DNA from: Pseudobacter ginsenosidimutans
Lineage (GTDB): Bacteria > Bacteroidota > Bacteroidia > Chitinophagales > Chitinophagaceae
Length of the DNA: 64,000 nucleotides
NCBI RefSeq assembly: GCF_007970185.1
Contig: NZ_CP042431.1
Span: 7,733,342-7,797,341, forward strand
Direction: 5' to 3'
Shown: positions 18,661 to 27,512 of the stretch, piece after piece
Layout: each line of letters starts with the position of its first letter
Position numbering within the stretch: position 1 is the stretch's first letter
Notes under the pieces: model-generated
Seen by the model: only the letters and a program-made list of their open reading frames with translations
Database searches by the model: none
What the model was told of the DNA's origin: nothing
Translations under genes and position numbers: made by a program

Positions 18661-21600
18661 TTAGAACCTGAAATTGATGTTGAACAGGAATTGCCTGTTA
18701 TTGGGATACTTGAAATCCGATACACCAGGCGTTGCAAAGGAAGCAGGCGTGATGGTGGTTTGCGGATCCTGACCCACAAAATCCGTGAACGTATGCAGGT
18801 TATCCGCACTCAGCGAAACGGTGATGCCTTCCATCTTCAGTTTGCGCACATAGCTGTCCGGTATACTATAGGAAAGCGTTACGTTGCGGATCTGAAGAAA
18901 ACTGCCATCCATCAGGAAGCGGCTGCTCGTTTCAGTAGAATTGGCCGAATTCTGCGGACTTGGGTTCGTGGCCTTATCGCCGGGCTTCGTCCAGACGCTG
19001 TATCCTGAAGGCAGCACTATCTGATTCAGGTAAGGTTCGGAACCATCATTCATCACAAAGCGAAGATTATTGCTGAACACTTTGTTGCCGTAGAGATAGT
19101 AAGCGTTCACACTAAGTGAAAGATTTTTGTAGCGGAAAGTATTGGTGATACCGCCCTGGAACTTCGGCAGCGCGGAGCCCACTTCCTGGAATGAAGCCAG
19201 CGCATAATCAGAAGTCAGTTCTTTTCCGGTAACATTGCCATCAGCGTCTTTGATCACGCGCTCCCATTGCGGTGCACCGGTCTGTTCATTCACACCCATC
19301 CATTTGGGCATGTAGAACTCATAGAGGTTACCGCCATTGCGATAGATCTGGGAGATGGCCCAGGAGCCGGTCTTGATGATCTCGGCAGGCAGTGCTCTCA
19401 GTTTATTGCTGTTGAAGTTGATATTGAAATCAGTATTCCATTCGAAGTTCCTCGTTTTGATATTGGTGCTGTTGATGCCGATCTCGATTCCCTTGTTCAC
19501 GATCTCGCCCACATTCTCCCATCGCTGCTCAAAGCCCACTGAAAGTGGCTGCGACACCTGCAGCAACAGATCTTTGGTAACGTTATGATAAGCGTCTACC
19601 GTGAGGTTCACCCTGTTGAAGAGACTGATATCCGCACCTACATTGATCTGGTGCTTGCTTTCCCAGGTGAGGTTCGGGCTGGGCAGTTGCAGCGGAACTG
19701 CGCCCACAGCTGAATTATACTGTGCACTCAGAGAATACAAACCGAGGTAACGGGCAGCACCGATATCCTGTGTGCCGGTAACGCCATAGCTTGCACGAAG
19801 TTTCAGGTAATTCACCACATTTTTGATGTTGAAGAAATCTTCATTGCTGGCGATCCATGCGGCAGACACGGAAGGGAAATTCGCGTATTGGTTGCCGGGA
19901 GGAAAATTGGAAGATCCATCCACCCTGAAAGATCCAGTCAGGAAATATTTACCGAGATAATTGTAGTTCACCTGTGAGAGGAACGACTGGATATAAGCTT
20001 CATTTGTGTACCCCTGAACAAGTTGGCTGTTACTCACTACATTCAATACTTTCAAACCGAGCGGCAATCCCTTGCCTGAGCCACCCAGCACTTCAAATTT
20101 GCTGCCTTCATAAGCCACGCCGGCCAGACCACTGATGCCGTGATCACCATATTTGAGATTGAACTTTAAGAGGTTGTTGCTGATGACGCCGTAATTCAGT
20201 GTGCTCAGCTCATCCAGGAAGCCATTGCCATGATAAGTACCGGCAGTGGAAGGTGAAAAGAAATTGGAGCTCTTGTTGTAACCCGCTGCCAGCCTGTTGG
20301 AGCTGGAGAAAGAGAGCCAGGGAGTGATATCCGCATTCAGTGCAAAATCATAGTTCACATCGAAACCTTTGTAAGGGTGATCTGAGTTGTTGATGGTATG
20401 CACGGGGTTGATCTTATCGCGGCTCCACCATTTGAAAGTGGAATTGCCATCTACGTAACGGGGCCTGCCAACGCTGTCGTATGGATTATCCCAGGGCAGG
20501 TTGAGGTATGCATAGTAGATATCCATATAATCGTAACTGTTGCCGGAGGATGCGCTGATATTGATATTGTTGGTAACGCTGATCCATTTGGCAAAGTTGT
20601 GGGTAACGTTGGCGCGCAGGTTAATGCGCTGGAATCCGGTATTCATGAAGGTTCCCTTTTCATTGTAGTAGGAAACACCGGTATAGTAATTCGATTTCTC
20701 TGTGCGGCCTGCAAAGCTCACATAATAGTTTTGCATGAAAGCATTGCTGAAGATCGTGTTCTGCCAGTTGTAGTCCTGGTCGCGGAGACTGAGTGGTCTT
20801 TCAGCATAGAATTTCAGCAGGTCGATCTTGTAGGAATTATCTGATTCACCGGGGATATAATCACGATAGAATTCTTTCTGATAATCGTACAGTTGGTTGC
20901 CATTCATCATTTCCATATTTCCGAAATCCGCTTTGCGGAAGCCGGTAGTGACTTTGGCTTCGAAGCGGTTCCTGCCGGCTTTGGCTTTCTTGGTGGTAAC
21001 GATGATAACGCCTGCATTGGCCTGTGAGCCATACATGGCGGTAGCGCCTGCGTCTTTGAGTACTGTAACGCTTTCCACATCATTGGGGTCATAGTTACCG
21101 CCGATAACCCCGTCCACCACAAAGAGCGGGCTCTGGGATGCATTTACGGAAGAGATGCCGCGGAGCCTGATCTCAGGCGCAGCACCGGGAACACCCGAAG
21201 CAGCCACTACCTGGAGACCTGCCACTTTACCCTGCAGCATATTGCCGATATTGTTGGTGGTTACATCTTTCAATTTTTCAGAGCTCACCACAGTAACGGC
21301 GCTGGTAAGCTCGCCTCTTTTTTTGTTGTTGTAACCTACAACGATCACTTCACCCAGCTCTGCATCATTCTTGCTGAGCCTGATAATTACTTCCCTGTTG
21401 TTGGGACTTACTTCCACTTCAATGGGAGCATAGCCGATAGAAGTAGCGAGCAGTGTGAATTTTTCGGCGGGCACCCGGAGCGTGAAATTGCCGTTGTCGT
21501 CGGACTGGGTGCTTGTTGTGCCGGAGCTTTTAACGGAAACAGTAACGCCGGCGAGGGGTTGTCTGCCGGCTGCATCGATTACCCTGCCTGTAATTGTGCG

Positions 21601-21669
21601 TTCCTGCGCTGATAACGCAGAACTGCATAACACAAGCAACATAACCAGTAGTGTTTTGCAAGTGGACAT
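18661..21669 (-). CDS. SusC/RagA-family TonB-dependent receptor of the LacI-linked locus
   Basis: About 1002 residues from MSTCKTLLVMLLVLCSSALSAQ. The frame stays open upstream to 21756, but the signal peptide fixes the start at 21669. The carboxypeptidase-regulatory-like domain (ITGRVIDAAGRQPLAGVTVSV) is followed by the plug: EVIVVGYNNKKRGELTSAVT, LFVVDGVIGG, TVLKDAGATAMYGSQANAGV. The C-terminus NNRQFLFNINFRF is a typical barrel end. The plug lists GSQANAGVIIVTTKK, where most SusC proteins have GSRGANGVILITTK. It imports the locus substrate with energy from TonB. It has its own copy of the locus operator 82 bp upstream, so it may be transcribed both from the operon promoter and on its own. 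Confidence 0.93.
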   Translation of the reverse strand: MSTCKTLLVMLLVLCSSALSAQERTITGRVIDAAGRQPLAGVTVSVKSSGTTSTQSDDNGNFTLRVPAEKFTLLATSIGYAPIEVEVSPNNREVIIRLSKNDAELGEVIVVGYNNKKRGELTSAVTVVSSEKLKDVTTNNIGNMLQGKVAGLQVVAASGVPGAAPEIRLRGISSVNASQSPLFVVDGVIGGNYDPNDVESVTVLKDAGATAMYGSQANAGVIIVTTKKAKAGRNRFEAKVTTGFRKADFGNMEMMNGNQLYDYQKEFYRDYIPGESDNSYKIDLLKFYAERPLSLRDQDYNWQNTIFSNAFMQNYYVSFAGRTEKSNYYTGVSYYNEKGTFMNTGFQRINLRANVTHNFAKWISVTNNINISASSGNSYDYMDIYYAYLNLPWDNPYDSVGRPRYVDGNSTFKWWSRDKINPVHTINNSDHPYKGFDVNYDFALNADITPWLSFSSSNRLAAGYNKSSNFFSPSTAGTYHGNGFLDELSTLNYGVISNNLLKFNLKYGDHGISGLAGVAYEGSKFEVLGGSGKGLPLGLKVLNVVSNSQLVQGYTNEAYIQSFLSQVNYNYLGKYFLTGSFRVDGSSNFPPGNQYANFPSVSAAWIASNEDFFNIKNVVNYLKLRASYGVTGTQDIGAARYLGLYSLSAQYNSAVGAVPLQLPSPNLTWESKHQINVGADISLFNRVNLTVDAYHNVTKDLLLQVSQPLSVGFEQRWENVGEIVNKGIEIGINSTNIKTRNFEWNTDFNINFNSNKLRALPAEIIKTGSWAISQIYRNGGNLYEFYMPKWMGVNEQTGAPQWERVIKDADGNVTGKELTSDYALASFQEVGSALPKFQGGITNTFRYKNLSLSVNAYYLYGNKVFSNNLRFVMNDGSEPYLNQIVLPSGYSVWTKPGDKATNPSPQNSANSTETSSRFLMDGSFLQIRNVTLSYSIPDSYVRKLKMEGITVSLSADNLHTFTDFVGQDPQTTITPASFATPGVSDFKYPNNRQFLFNINFRF

Positions 21670-21750
21670 AAGCAGTCTAATTTGAGATCGTGATGAAATC
21701 AGAAAACCATTGGCTAACTGTAATTTGGTGTTTATTTCGATAGAAAAATC

Positions 21751-21766
21751 ACACAAACGGTTGTGT
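21751..21766. promoter_or_regulatory. LacI-type operator before susC (fifth copy)
   Basis: ACACAAACGGTTGTGT differs by one base from the perfect palindrome found in the two other intergenic regions of the locus. It lies between the Gfo/Idh gene stop and the susC start, on the upstream side of susC. This single site would let the regulator control the transport genes separately from the enzyme genes. Confidence 0.75.
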
Positions 21767-21788
21767 TAATTTTGGGCTGGTCAGCGGC

Positions 21789-23144
21789 TTAAACGCCGAA
21801 ATCCCTGCTCAGGCCAAATACCGGCGTACGCTGCTTCCATTTACCCCGTGTGAAATCCGGGATCAGTACCGGCTTTGATCTTTGCGCGATCGACCGCTCC
21901 GACAACGGGCTCAGCACACTCCACATGGCGGCATCATAGATATCCATCAGGAGAGCTTTCTTATGTAACACACAATCAACAAACTCGCGGATGATGAAAT
22001 AGTCCATCCCTCCATGGCCGGAGGAATTGGCCACTGCATCATACCTGCTCCAGTAAGGATGATCAAATTCCCTGATATAGTTTTCAACGGGCTCGTATTC
22101 ATGCGGCTTCGGGCTTCGTTGTTGCAGATACACACCCTGCGCTTCGTCCGTCCAGATACCTTCCGTTCCCTGGATACGGAAGCCTAGTGAATAGGGCCTG
22201 GGACTGGAAGTATCGAAAGTCATCTTGATCACTTCACCATTGGCGCATTGGATCAGTGAAGTGACCACATCCCCGCATTTGAATTTCACTTTTGCATTCG
22301 GATGGCCGGCACCGCCCTTCTGCACAATATAATTATGCAGGCTTGCCGAAGGCGATGCCATTGCCACCATCTGTGTGAACTGATTTCCTCTTGTGATGTT
22401 CAGCATATTGGCAACCGGACCGATCCCGTGTGTGGGATAGAGATCGCCATTTCTATCAATATAATGTTGAGTACGCCAGCGTGCCTCATTGATTCCCTTA
22501 TCACCAAACTCCACTCCACCCCCGATCATGTTCATGCCATCATTGAAGAGCACTTCCCGGAGATCGTGCTGATAGCCGCATTCAGCATAGGTGATCTGTC
22601 CGAACAATCCCTGCCGCGCCATATTGAGCATCGCCATCACATCACGGCGATAACAGACATTCTCCAGCATCATATAGGGAGCTCCGGTCTTTTCCTGCAC
22701 ATTCACCAGTTCCCAGATCTCAGCTACAGTAAGTCCCGATAATACTTCGCAACCGGTGTACTTTCCTGCTTTCATACTGGACACAGACATGGGAAGATGC
22801 CATTCCCAGGGAGTGGAGATGATCACAGCTTCCACATCATCCCTTTCTACAATTTTTTCGAAATCCTTTTCACCTGTATAGTATTGCGGATCTTTCAATC
22901 CGTGATCTTTCATGATCTTTTTTACATTATCGATGGCCTTTGGATCGATGTCTGCAATGGCCACGATATTGCTATTGCCCTGCTTCACCGTTTCCAGCAG
23001 CAGTCCTGCACCACGCATGCCCACGCCAATAAAGGCAAGACCAGCTTTCTTATCAGTATGGAACACTGATTTACCCGTTTGAGGAAGCAGGGTAACACCT
23101 GCGCTGAGTGCGGCCATACGGGTGAGGAATTTTCTTCTTTGCAT
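21789..23144 (-). CDS. Exported Gfo/Idh/MocA-family protein, GH109-like
   Basis: 451 residues. The N-terminus MQRRKFLTRMAALSAGVTLL is a Tat signal. The NAD-binding Rossmann motif is AGLAFIGVGMRGAGLL. The segments MMLENVCYRRDVMAMLNMAR and PTHGIGPVANMLNITRG resemble the GH109 branch (NAD-dependent alpha-N-acetylgalactosaminidases) more than ordinary sugar dehydrogenases. GH109 enzymes use tightly bound NAD for an oxidation-elimination hydrolysis, which fits periplasmic export with a bound cofactor. It could instead be an exported oxidoreductase. It lies between the dipeptidase and susC genes in the LacI-linked operon, so it probably acts on imported oligomers in the periplasm. The GH109 assignment is by motif memory, not alignment. 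Confidence 0.78.
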   Translation of the reverse strand: MQRRKFLTRMAALSAGVTLLPQTGKSVFHTDKKAGLAFIGVGMRGAGLLLETVKQGNSNIVAIADIDPKAIDNVKKIMKDHGLKDPQYYTGEKDFEKIVERDDVEAVIISTPWEWHLPMSVSSMKAGKYTGCEVLSGLTVAEIWELVNVQEKTGAPYMMLENVCYRRDVMAMLNMARQGLFGQITYAECGYQHDLREVLFNDGMNMIGGGVEFGDKGINEARWRTQHYIDRNGDLYPTHGIGPVANMLNITRGNQFTQMVAMASPSASLHNYIVQKGGAGHPNAKVKFKCGDVVTSLIQCANGEVIKMTFDTSSPRPYSLGFRIQGTEGIWTDEAQGVYLQQRSPKPHEYEPVENYIREFDHPYWSRYDAVANSSGHGGMDYFIIREFVDCVLHKKALLMDIYDAAMWSVLSPLSERSIAQRSKPVLIPDFTRGKWKQRTPVFGLSRDFGV

Positions 23145-23175
23145 ACAGTTCAGTTTGGTGGTGATTCAATGATGA

Positions 23176-24258
23176 TCAGGACCAGGCTTTGCGCAGGAAG
23201 CGAAGCCAGTTCCTGTAAAAGATATTTTCGATGTCTTCCTGGTTGTAGCCGCGCTGACGCAACATTGGCGCGAGTCCCTGAAGATCTGCGATCGAATCCA
23301 TCTCGTATGGCGCCTGTTCTTTTCCGAACATGCCGTCCAGGTCGCTGCCGATGGCAATGTGCAGGCTGTTGCCGGCGAGCTGACAGATATGATCGTAATG
23401 ATCAATGAGCTTGTGCAGGTTTACATTTTCTTGTTTGGGATCGGAAATGCCGCGCTGCCAGTTATTGGTGAGCATCCAGGTATCCAGTACACCGCCGATC
23501 ACGGCATCACGCTCTATCAGTGCTTTGATCTGATCGTCCGACAATTGCCGTTGGTGCTGCACCAGTTTGCGGGTGTTATGATGACTGGCCCATACAGGCC
23601 CTTTGAAGATCTGCAGCGCCTGATCAAAACCCTCATCCGTGAGATGGGTAACGTCCAGGATCATGCGCAGGTTATCCATTTCCCTTACCAGTTCTTTTCC
23701 CATTGCAGTGAGCGGGCCTTCCATACCAGTTCCCGGCGCATATCGGCCGGGACCGTAATGTGCAGGCCCCAATGCACGAAGGCCGTAAGCATAAGCTCTT
23801 TCGAGATAGCTCAGGTTGATGAGAGAGTCCGCCCCTTCAAGACTGAGGATATACCCGATCTTCTTTGATGAATCAGGTATTTGTTCATCTTCCCAGTATG
23901 ACAGATGTGCTTCCAGTGCATTCAGGTTGCGGATCTGTATCATCTCATCAGCGGCTTCCATGGCTTTGTACCAGGCAAGCTGTCCCTGGGTTTGAGCCCA
24001 TGCCTGTTCGGGTGAGTGCCATCCGGGCAGCGTACTGTTTCGATCTACATACCGGGCGATCTGCGTGGCTACTACCAACCCCACCCTTCCCTTGCGCAGT
24101 TCAGGTAGGGATACCATTCCTTTAGCGCGATCGAGTTTGTCTGTTTGGCCTTCTTCGCGCTTGCGCAATTCCTTAACCGGCTCACGCAGGTTACGGTTCC
24201 ATTCAAGGGCATTCATGGCAAGGTCGAGATGCGCGTCAATGATCAAAGGTGATTGCAT
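23176..24258 (-). CDS. M19-family (membrane/renal-type) dipeptidase
   Basis: 360 residues without a signal peptide. Metal ligands of the amidohydrolase-fold M19 family are visible: IIDAHLDLAMN (His-x-Asp), EGADSL (bridging Glu), DVTHLTDEG, ASHHNTRKL and AIGSDLDGMF. Known members split dipeptides, often with a D-residue at the C-side, and some act on beta-lactams or other amides. Its start codon lies one base after the stop of the preceding dehydrogenase gene, showing tight coupling. Within a sugar-type locus it suggests the substrate carries an amino-acid or amide bond (inference). Confidence 0.9.
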   Translation of the reverse strand: MQSPLIIDAHLDLAMNALEWNRNLREPVKELRKREEGQTDKLDRAKGMVSLPELRKGRVGLVVATQIARYVDRNSTLPGWHSPEQAWAQTQGQLAWYKAMEAADEMIQIRNLNALEAHLSYWEDEQIPDSSKKIGYILSLEGADSLINLSYLERAYAYGLRALGPAHYGPGRYAPGTGMEGPLTAMGKELVREMDNLRMILDVTHLTDEGFDQALQIFKGPVWASHHNTRKLVQHQRQLSDDQIKALIERDAVIGGVLDTWMLTNNWQRGISDPKQENVNLHKLIDHYDHICQLAGNSLHIAIGSDLDGMFGKEQAPYEMDSIADLQGLAPMLRQRGYNQEDIENIFYRNWLRFLRKAWS

Positions 24259-24259
24259 A

Positions 24260-25261
24260 TCAGATGGAAGCTTGTTGTTTTACGGCCAATTGTTTTTTTA
24301 CGATGTCAGCAGGATAACGAAGGGCCAGTTCACGAATCTCATAACTGAAACGGATGAACGTTTCTTCCCAGAGCTTTGCCTCTTCGGGTGTGTATTCATA
24401 AAATCCTTTGGCATTGGCCACTCCACGGCCTCCTTCTTTCACTACTTTATCTATGAGTTCAGGTACTTCCTGGTTATTACTGAGAGTGGGAAAGAGATCT
24501 TTCATAACGGTATGATAAGCAGGCACACCTGTCAGATCCATCCAGCGGAAGATGCCCACTAACGTCATCCAGTAGCCGGCATTGTTGCGGCAGGCGCGGT
24601 CCACATCTTCGATGGTGGCATAACCGTTCTCCACCAGGTGGAAGCCTTCCCGATACATCGCATACATGAGACGGTTAGTGATGAAGCCACGGATATCTTT
24701 CCTAACCAGTGTGGGCTCCTTGCCCCATTGTTGCGATATTTCGTAGAGCTGTTCTCCCTTGCTCACATCGCTTTGCTCCCCGCAGATCACTTCGAGGAAA
24801 CGGGTAGTATGCGAGGGTTCAGCCCAATGCAGCCCAAAGAAGCGTTCAGGGTATAGCGTATGCTGTTGCAGGATGCTGATGGGAATAGCGGAGGTATTAC
24901 TGCACAGTAAAGCTTCCGGAGCAATCACTGATTCTATTTTTTTATACACCGATTCTTTGATGGGTAAATTCTCTATCGTGCATTCGATCACCAGTCCGCA
25001 ATCAGACAACAATCCATAATCTTCCGTAATGGTAAGCTGCTCAAAAAAATGACCCGGCGGAAATGGCGTCAGCTTCTCTTCCCTCGATGTCTGCAAATGT
25101 TCATGTATCCTGTTGGACGCATGTTTGAGATCATCTTTCAAAGGCGCTAAGGCAACAACAGAATGACCGGCCATCAGTAGGCAGGTGGTGATGCTGCAAC
25201 CCATCAAACCCAATCCCACAACGCCAACCAACATTTTCTGCGAATCAAGCATTTGTTCCAT
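24260..25261 (-). CDS. 3-hydroxyacyl-CoA dehydrogenase-family NAD-dependent dehydrogenase
   Basis: About 333 residues from MEQMLDSQKMLVGVVG. Reading further upstream would run into the RidA gene and adds no conserved sequence. The Rossmann motif is VGVVGLGLMGCSITTCLLMAG. ECTIENLPIKESVYKKIE and LCSNTSAIPIS match the 3HCDH N-domain, and FGLHWAEPSH and FITNRLMYAMYREGFHLVENG match the C-domain. Family members oxidise 3-hydroxyacyl-CoAs or, in the L-gulonate dehydrogenase branch, free 3-hydroxy sugar acids. The sugar-acid setting here makes the second option attractive (inference). It lies 26 bases after ridA. Confidence 0.87.
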   Translation of the reverse strand: MEQMLDSQKMLVGVVGLGLMGCSITTCLLMAGHSVVALAPLKDDLKHASNRIHEHLQTSREEKLTPFPPGHFFEQLTITEDYGLLSDCGLVIECTIENLPIKESVYKKIESVIAPEALLCSNTSAIPISILQQHTLYPERFFGLHWAEPSHTTRFLEVICGEQSDVSKGEQLYEISQQWGKEPTLVRKDIRGFITNRLMYAMYREGFHLVENGYATIEDVDRACRNNAGYWMTLVGIFRWMDLTGVPAYHTVMKDLFPTLSNNQEVPELIDKVVKEGGRGVANAKGFYEYTPEEAKLWEETFIRFSYEIRELALRYPADIVKKQLAVKQQASI

Positions 25262-25287
25262 AAGTCGACTGTTTAAATGGTTAGTGT

Positions 25288-25677
25288 TTATCGGGGTTTC
25301 CGCGCAATGGCATCGATCTCTACCTTGATATTGTAGCCAAGCCCGGATTGTACTGTAGTGCGTGCAGGTTTCACGCCGCTGAACCATTTGGAATATTCCT
25401 GGTTGAAGCCAGCGAATAAATTGATATCAGACAAATGCACATTGCATTTCACGATATCATTCATGGTGCATCCCGCTGCACGGAGAATACTTTCGATATT
25501 GTGCATGGTGAGCTTTGTTTCTTCTTCGATGCTTCCCAGCTTGAATTCACTGGTGGTGAAATCGATAGGCCCCTGCCCGCTTACATAAACCCAGCCATCG
25601 ATTTCCACAGCTGCCGAATAAGCGCCGGTTGTAAAGCCTTTCCCGGCATTCTCCGGGTGAATGATCTCCTGTTTCAT
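25288..25677 (-). CDS. RidA (YjgF/YER057c/UK114) family protein
   Basis: 129 residues, the full family length. GAYSAAVEIDGWVYVSGQGPID is the classic RidA segment, and the C-terminal Arg of the active site is in KPARTTVQSGLGYNIKVEIDAIA. Housekeeping RidA hydrolyses reactive enamine/imine intermediates to keto acids plus ammonia. Paralogues inside catabolic operons usually do the same on a pathway intermediate. Its place next to a dipeptidase and sugar-acid enzymes suggests the pathway passes through an amino or imino acid (inference). Confidence 0.92.
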   Translation of the reverse strand: MKQEIIHPENAGKGFTTGAYSAAVEIDGWVYVSGQGPIDFTTSEFKLGSIEEETKLTMHNIESILRAAGCTMNDIVKCNVHLSDINLFAGFNQEYSKWFSGVKPARTTVQSGLGYNIKVEIDAIARKPR

Positions 25678-25717
25678 AGTAGTGATTTTCTGTTTTCTAT
25701 TTATTTTTTTGCGATGT

Positions 25718-26581
25718 TCATTCTGCCATCACATTCTCAGTATATCCCAGTTGTTCGATCTCTGTTCTCACAATATCTCCGGGTATCAGCCAGTTCTTTT
25801 CCGGCAATCCCATGATCACGCCTTCGGGCGTACCGGTGAGAATGAGATCTCCCGGACTGAGCGTCATATAGCGGCTCAGCTCTTCGATGATAACGGCCAC
25901 GGAAAAGATCATATCGCGGGTATTGGAATGCTGACGGATGATGCCATTGCGATAACATTTCAGTTCCAGTTGCTGCGGATCGGGGATCTCATCGGCAGTA
26001 ACCAGGTATTGCCCAAGCGGCAGGAACTTATCAGGTGTTTTTCCGATCAGCCACTGCGATGTTTTGAATTGCAGATCGCGGCAACTCAGGTCATTGGCTA
26101 CACAATACCCGAAAACATACTGCAATGCGTTTTCTCTTTTTACATTTTTACATTCCGTACCTATCACCACGCCCAGCTCCACTTCATAATCGAACTGCAC
26201 ACCTGCATTGCCCAGCGGAACTGCTTCACCGAAATCAGTCAGTGTATTGTTGAATTTGGAAAACACAACCGGGGATTCGGGAATGGGCATATTGCTTTCG
26301 ATGGCATGTTTCCTGTAATTAAGACCAATGCAAATGATCTTTCCCGGATTTGGCACACAGCTCGCAACCTGCAACGAAGAAAGGGGTAACAGGAATTCAG
26401 GAAACTCCTTCGCCTTAACCATCAACTCACGGAGTGCAGGCAGGGCCTCATTCCTGAGCGGACTGCCATTGAATGCCGCTTGCCCGTTCCGTTGCCGGTA
26501 TGCGTCCGCGTCTATAACCCCGGACTCAGTGATGATGCCCGGATGTAACTGTCCTTGTTTTTTGAAGTATGCTATTTTCAT
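25718..26581 (-). CDS. Fumarylacetoacetate hydrolase (FAH) family protein
   Basis: 287 residues. The FAH catalytic fold is seen from IICIGLNYRKHAIESNMPIPE through VQFDYEVELGVVIGTECK (metal-binding Glu pair) to the typical GDLILTGTPEGVIMG. This branch (N-terminal KIAYFKKQGQLHPG) includes the 2,4-diketo-3-deoxy-L-fuconate/rhamnonate hydrolases, which split a diketo sugar acid into pyruvate plus a small hydroxy acid, as well as enzymes mis-annotated as ureidoglycolate lyase. An SDR gene directly upstream (16-base gap) is the expected partner, making the diketo acid. The exact substrate is not readable from sequence. Confidence 0.9.
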   Translation of the reverse strand: MKIAYFKKQGQLHPGIITESGVIDADAYRQRNGQAAFNGSPLRNEALPALRELMVKAKEFPEFLLPLSSLQVASCVPNPGKIICIGLNYRKHAIESNMPIPESPVVFSKFNNTLTDFGEAVPLGNAGVQFDYEVELGVVIGTECKNVKRENALQYVFGYCVANDLSCRDLQFKTSQWLIGKTPDKFLPLGQYLVTADEIPDPQQLELKCYRNGIIRQHSNTRDMIFSVAVIIEELSRYMTLSPGDLILTGTPEGVIMGLPEKNWLIPGDIVRTEIEQLGYTENVMAE

Positions 26582-26596
26582 TTTGATATTATTAGA

Positions 26597-27337
26597 TCAG
26601 TAAGTGGCACGACCTCCGGACAGGTCGAAAGTGAATCCGGTGGTGAAACTGTTCTGCGGAGAAACGATATAAATGGCGATGCCTGCAGCTTCTTCGAGTG
26701 TGCCACAACGTTTCATCGGTATCTTGTCGGTCATATACTTCACCTGTTCCTCCGGCATCGCATCTACCAGCGCCGTGCGAATCACGGCAGGCGCCAGTGC
26801 ATTCACAGTGATACCCGTTTCTGCATATTCCTTTCCCTGCACTTTGGTCATGCCGATCACGGCTGCCTTGGATGCGGAATAAGCCAGCATGCCTGCATTA
26901 CCTTCCTTTCCTGCAATACTGGCCACATGCAGCACACGACCATAATTATTGCGCAGCATCCAGGGCAGAGCATATTTGGAAGTATGATAACTACCCATGA
27001 AATTCACCTCGAATACAGTTCGCAGGTTAGCGGATTCCACCAGGTGACTTTTGGTATTGGTGATACCGGTAATGCCGGCGCTGTTCACCAGTATATCGAT
27101 GCGGCCATACTGATTGCCGGTAGCATCCATCAGTAATTGAACAGCCTGCTCATCAGTGATATCGATGGCATGTCTGCTGGCATCCAGCTGATCGGTGGCC
27201 TGCAACAAAAGCTCCTGGTTCTTATCGATCAATACCAGTTTCACTTTATATTGCGCTAACTGCTGTGCTATTGCTAAACCCAGTCCGGATGCGGCTCCGG
27301 TGATCACCGCCACCTGGTTCTCAAAATTCAGGTCCAT
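26597..27337 (-). CDS. Short-chain dehydrogenase/reductase (SDR), first gene of the catabolic operon
   Basis: About 246 residues from MDLNFENQVAVITGAASGLG. An upstream in-frame Met at 27382 would place the start nearly inside the operator region and adds an unconserved tail. The cofactor motif is TGAASGLG. The catalytic set is NSAGITG, the Ser around ASIAGKEGN and YSASKAAVIGMTK (Tyr-x-x-x-Lys). The C-terminus GFTFDLSGGRATY is of the 'G....vdGG' type. With the FAH-type hydrolase behind it, it may act as a 2-keto-3-deoxy-sugar-acid dehydrogenase (compare LRA5/LRA6 of the non-phosphorylated rhamnose/fucose route). That role is inference. Two operators stand directly upstream. Confidence 0.9.
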   Translation of the reverse strand: MDLNFENQVAVITGAASGLGLAIAQQLAQYKVKLVLIDKNQELLLQATDQLDASRHAIDITDEQAVQLLMDATGNQYGRIDILVNSAGITGITNTKSHLVESANLRTVFEVNFMGSYHTSKYALPWMLRNNYGRVLHVASIAGKEGNAGMLAYSASKAAVIGMTKVQGKEYAETGITVNALAPAVIRTALVDAMPEEQVKYMTDKIPMKRCGTLEEAAGIAIYIVSPQNSFTTGFTFDLSGGRATY

Positions 27338-27390
27338 AGAAGATAATTGTGTTGATGCAAAATACAGGTCTCCCCGATCCAAAATTTTTG

Positions 27391-27428
27391 CAACCGGTTG
27401 TCTGAAATTATTTTACACAACCGGTTGT
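27391..27428. promoter_or_regulatory. Pair of LacI-type operators between SDR operon and LacI gene
   Basis: CAACCGGTTG at 27391-27400 and ACAACCGGTTGT at 27417-27428 have centres 27 bp apart. They lie 54 bp before the SDR start and 85 bp before the LacI start, so binding could repress both the enzyme operon and the regulator gene. A central CG/CCGG palindrome is typical of LacI-family operators. Confidence 0.85.
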
Positions 27429-27512
27429 TTTGATGAAAGGCAAGGTGGGCAAGGCTGTTACCTCATCACTGCAGCCTTATTTTCAGTATATTTAGAGGGA
27501 GAAGCTGCAAAT

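Noticed and set aside
27195-27512. 106-codon N-terminal extension of the LacI frame
   Set aside because: It runs through the divergent SDR start and the two operators, has no HTH-family similarity, and the headpiece begins right at the Met at 27513.
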